From assembly GCA_035295125.1 (NCBI GenBank), contig DATGJP010000084.1, positions 62,001-126,000 on the forward strand: a DNA stretch of 64,000 nucleotides, written 5' to 3'. The position numbers were made by a program, and so were the translations under genes. Of the stretch, positions 62,078 to 64,000 are shown one piece after another. A model generated the notes under the pieces. That model was not told the DNA's origin. It did no database searches and saw only the letters and a program-made list of their open reading frames with translations. Source of the stretch: JAICMB01 sp035295125 (GTDB lineage Bacteria; Acidobacteriota; Terriglobia; Bryobacterales; Bryobacteraceae). Numbering within the stretch: the first letter of the stretch is position 1; each line of letters opens with the position of its first letter.

Positions 62078-62971
62078 TCACGCCCGAGGGTGATGCTTGT
62101 CAATTGTCTTGCGCAGTCTCGAACGGGCTACGTGAGTATAGACCTGCGTAGTTGAGATATCGGAATGCCCCAGCATAGTCTGTACGCTTCTGAGGTCCGC
62201 TCCCCCCTCGAGCAGATGGGTCGCAAACGTGTGGCGCACCACGTGGGGGGTCAGGTCATGGAAAATACCCGCCTTCCTCCCGCACGCCCCCAGCAGCTTC
62301 CAGAAACCCTGCCGGGTCATGGGACCGCCGCGCGCCGTGATGAACAGGTACGGGCTGGTGCGACCTTTCAGCAAAGCGCTACGCCCCTGATTGCAGTATT
62401 GCCGAACCGCATCGATGGCTGCCCTCCCCACGGGGACGATCCGCTGCTTGTTCCCTTTGCCCAGCACGCGTACGTAGCCCATGTCCATCTCGACATCTGA
62501 GACGCGAACCTTGCACAATTCCGACACGCGCAGGCCGGTTGCGTATAAGAATTCGAGCATGGCGTGATCCCGCAAGCCGGTGGGCCGGGTCGTGTCCGGC
62601 GCCGCCAGGAGATTTTTAACCTGCTCATTATTAAGGTACTTAGGAAGATTACTCCACTGCTTCGGCGCCGTAAGAAGGCTAGTGGGATCGGCGTCGGCGA
62701 GCCCCTCGCGGATGAGAAAGGCGTGAAAGTTTCGGAGGGTCGTGAGGTGTCTAGCAACCGACCGGCTCGACAGCCCGGCGCGATACAGAGAGTCGATATA
62801 GCGCGGGAGCCGCTCCGCGTCCGGCACCTCCGCCTGTACTCGGATAAATGCACTAAACCGTTCTAAATCTTCACGATAGGCCTGAACGGTGTTGGACGAC
62901 AGTCCTTTCTCGACTCGGCAAAAGTTGAGAAAGGAGGCTACGTTCACCCCAACCGTCGAACCCTCCATCAT
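62078..62971 (-). CDS. xerD: Tyrosine site-specific recombinase XerD
   Basis: About 297 residues with an N-terminal SAM-like core-binding domain (FLNFCRVEKGLSSNTVQAYR) and the catalytic domain: R in ATGLRVSELC, K in VLGKGNKQRIVPVG, HxxR in PHVVRHTFATHLL, H in MLGHSDISTTQ and the tyrosine in VYTHV. Xer recombinases resolve chromosome dimers at dif. The two adjacent ATGs at 62971 and 62968 give the normal N-terminal length. The gene is directly upstream of cca, likely co-transcribed. Confidence 0.93.
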   Translation of the reverse strand: MMEGSTVGVNVASFLNFCRVEKGLSSNTVQAYREDLERFSAFIRVQAEVPDAERLPRYIDSLYRAGLSSRSVARHLTTLRNFHAFLIREGLADADPTSLLTAPKQWSNLPKYLNNEQVKNLLAAPDTTRPTGLRDHAMLEFLYATGLRVSELCKVRVSDVEMDMGYVRVLGKGNKQRIVPVGRAAIDAVRQYCNQGRSALLKGRTSPYLFITARGGPMTRQGFWKLLGACGRKAGIFHDLTPHVVRHTFATHLLEGGADLRSVQTMLGHSDISTTQVYTHVARSRLRKTIDKHHPRA

Positions 62972-63035
62972 CGTGCCAATGATACAATACTTTTGCCAAA
63001 TGTTTGGAAGGAATTTGGCGCCGTGACAGACCTTC

Positions 63036-63545
63036 GTGTATGAAAGGCGCTCATTGGCGGGATCCACTAGCAAAAAGGTGGTCGTTTCAAGATTCGACCG
63101 GGAGACACTCTCTGGTTTTGTAAATCCCCAGAGCTATCTGCTTCCGGATGGGATCGAGCTACTCACACCTACCGGCACGATTACGCTAGTGCCTTATTCC
63201 GAAATCAAGCTCGTCTCTTTCGTGAAGGATTTCCATGGGGAAACCGTTCGGGAAATGCGCCAGTTCACGGCCCGCCCTAAGGTCGAGGGGCTCTGGTTGA
63301 GGATGCGTTTTCGTGACGGCGATGCCATGGACGGTTTGCTCACGAACAACTTGTTGCAGCTCGAACCCCAGGGCTTCACCGTGGTGCCTCCGGACGCAGG
63401 CGCTCAAAGCCAGCGAGTCTTCGTGCCGAAGTCAGCCTTGACCGAGGTGCAGGTGCTCGGGGTCGTTGGAAGTCCGCTCCGAAAACGTACGAAGCCGAAA
63501 CCAACACCGGAGGAGCAAATCGACTTGTTTCAGGGATCCAGTTAA
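63036..63545 (+). CDS. Conserved acidobacterial protein, DUF6982-like
   Basis: The 169-residue protein is all-beta and hydrophilic with SRFDRETLSGFVNPQSYLLP, VPYSEIKLVSFVKDF, LWLRMRFRDGDAMDG and SALTEVQVLGVVG. It resembles a conserved acidobacterial cytoplasmic protein with two similar beta-barrel-like halves, related by eye to PilZ-type folds, but without RxxxR binding motifs. Start GTG at 63036 divergent from xerD. It is followed after 2 bp by the hydrolase gene. Confidence 0.75.
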   Translation: MYERRSLAGSTSKKVVVSRFDRETLSGFVNPQSYLLPDGIELLTPTGTITLVPYSEIKLVSFVKDFHGETVREMRQFTARPKVEGLWLRMRFRDGDAMDGLLTNNLLQLEPQGFTVVPPDAGAQSQRVFVPKSALTEVQVLGVVGSPLRKRTKPKPTPEEQIDLFQGSS

Positions 63546-63547
63546 CT

Positions 63548-64000
63548 ATGCCAGCAATCACCGAAGGCTACATCACCACAGGCGATGGGGTTCGCCTCTT
63601 CTATCAGCAGGCCGGCAATGGTCCCGGCGCCGTCATTATCCCCAATGCCATTTACATGCTCGACGATTTCCTGCGGCTCGCGGCGAGCTATACCGTGATC
63701 TTCTTCGATACGCGCAACCGGGGCCGCTCCGAAACGCTCACCGACCCGGCGTTGGTAGTCAACGGAATTCACAACGATGTCGATGACCTGGAAACGATCC
63801 GCGCGCACTTTGGATTCGACAAGGTCGCGGTTCTCGGGCACTCCTACCTCGCAGCAATGGTCGTGTTGTACGCCATGAAGTACCCTGCGCAAGTCTCACG
63901 GGCGGTGCAGATCAGTCCTCCGCCGCCCTTTTTCAGCAGGCAATACGAAACAGCGCCGCCGGATCCCGTCGTAGCCGGCAGACTCGCTGCCTTGCAGAGC
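63548..64000 (+). CDS. Alpha/beta hydrolase, N-terminal part
   Basis: The frame starts at the ATG at 63548 and runs off the right edge (151 codons). It has the alpha/beta hydrolase signs GDGVRLFYQQAGNGPG, FFDTRNRGRSE and the nucleophile elbow VLGHSYLA with Ser near residue 101. The catalytic Asp and His should lie outside the window. Substrate unknown; proline iminopeptidase-like and haloalkane-type enzymes share this start. Probably co-transcribed with the preceding conserved protein. Confidence 0.88.
   Translation, partial: MPAITEGYITTGDGVRLFYQQAGNGPGAVIIPNAIYMLDDFLRLAASYTVIFFDTRNRGRSETLTDPALVVNGIHNDVDDLETIRAHFGFDKVAVLGHSYLAAMVVLYAMKYPAQVSRAVQISPPPPFFSRQYETAPPDPVVAGRLAALQS

Overview
The window looks like chromosomal DNA of an acidobacterium, most likely from the Solibacter/Bryobacter side of the phylum (inference). 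Supporting signs are a 1164-residue Oar-like TonB-dependent receptor with an N-terminal carboxypeptidase-regulatory domain, a PadR regulator next to an acidobacterial-type duplicated MacB/FtsX permease, a DUF1080 glycoside-hydrolase-like lipo/exported protein, exported BACON and VCBS proteins, high GC and many exported proteins of unknown function. The window has no rRNA, no tRNA that I can see by eye, no CRISPR array and no intact insertion sequence.

Layout. 1-8 kb: the start of a membrane protein, an Rrf2 Fe-S regulator, an M50 protease, the TonB-dependent receptor, and a Tat-exported sulfite-oxidase-family molybdoenzyme with its cytochrome b. 8.9-13 kb: an exported three-subunit molybdenum hydroxylase (Fe-S, Moco and FAD subunits) followed by a small Cys-rich protein. 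13-17.5 kb: YeiH exporter with divergent LysR regulator, GNAT, SDR, and a deiodinase-like gene with an in-frame TGA in the TUPPF motif (a selenoprotein), then a small exported protein. 17.6-24.5 kb: ABC exporter, sugar isomerase-like TIM barrel, TolC-family protein, DUF1080 protein, VCBS repeat protein. 24.5-28.5 kb: wreck of a VapBC-type toxin-antitoxin locus, then a pdxR-pdxS-pdxT-phosphatase operon (vitamin B6). 28.5-36.1 kb: exported RidA-like protein, secreted CAP-BACON-repeat protein, adenosine-specific kinase, a two-subunit Tat-exported aldehyde/isoquinoline oxidoreductase-type molybdoenzyme, and a His-rich protein. 36-39.5 kb: transposase remnant, repeat element, ankyrin-like protein and small unknown proteins. 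39.5-53.7 kb: zincin metalloprotease, WD40-like protein, PhzF plus a group II decarboxylase with a divergent MocR regulator, PadR/ADOP permease, MsrQ, DUF3788, two small unknowns and SSB. 54-64 kb: exported VWA-like protein plus exported methyltransferase, a LOS/LPS core operon (two GT9 heptosyltransferase-like genes, a degenerate cytidylyltransferase-like protein, an ICMT), GNAT, a paired SMR transporter, CCA-adding enzyme, XerD-type recombinase, a conserved acidobacterial protein and the start of an alpha/beta hydrolase.

Two things stand out. The first is the selenocysteine deiodinase-like gene at 16333-17085 (minus), with a short stem-loop at the right place after the UGA. The second is a dispersed palindromic repeat family (core CAGGCG-N4-CGCCTG, longer copies with a second GGGCAGGC-N5-GCCTGCCC hairpin). 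It appears at about eight places, always between genes or inside broken ones. One copy sits in the middle of a vapC remnant and another appears to have supplied the apparent N-terminus of the M50 protease frame.
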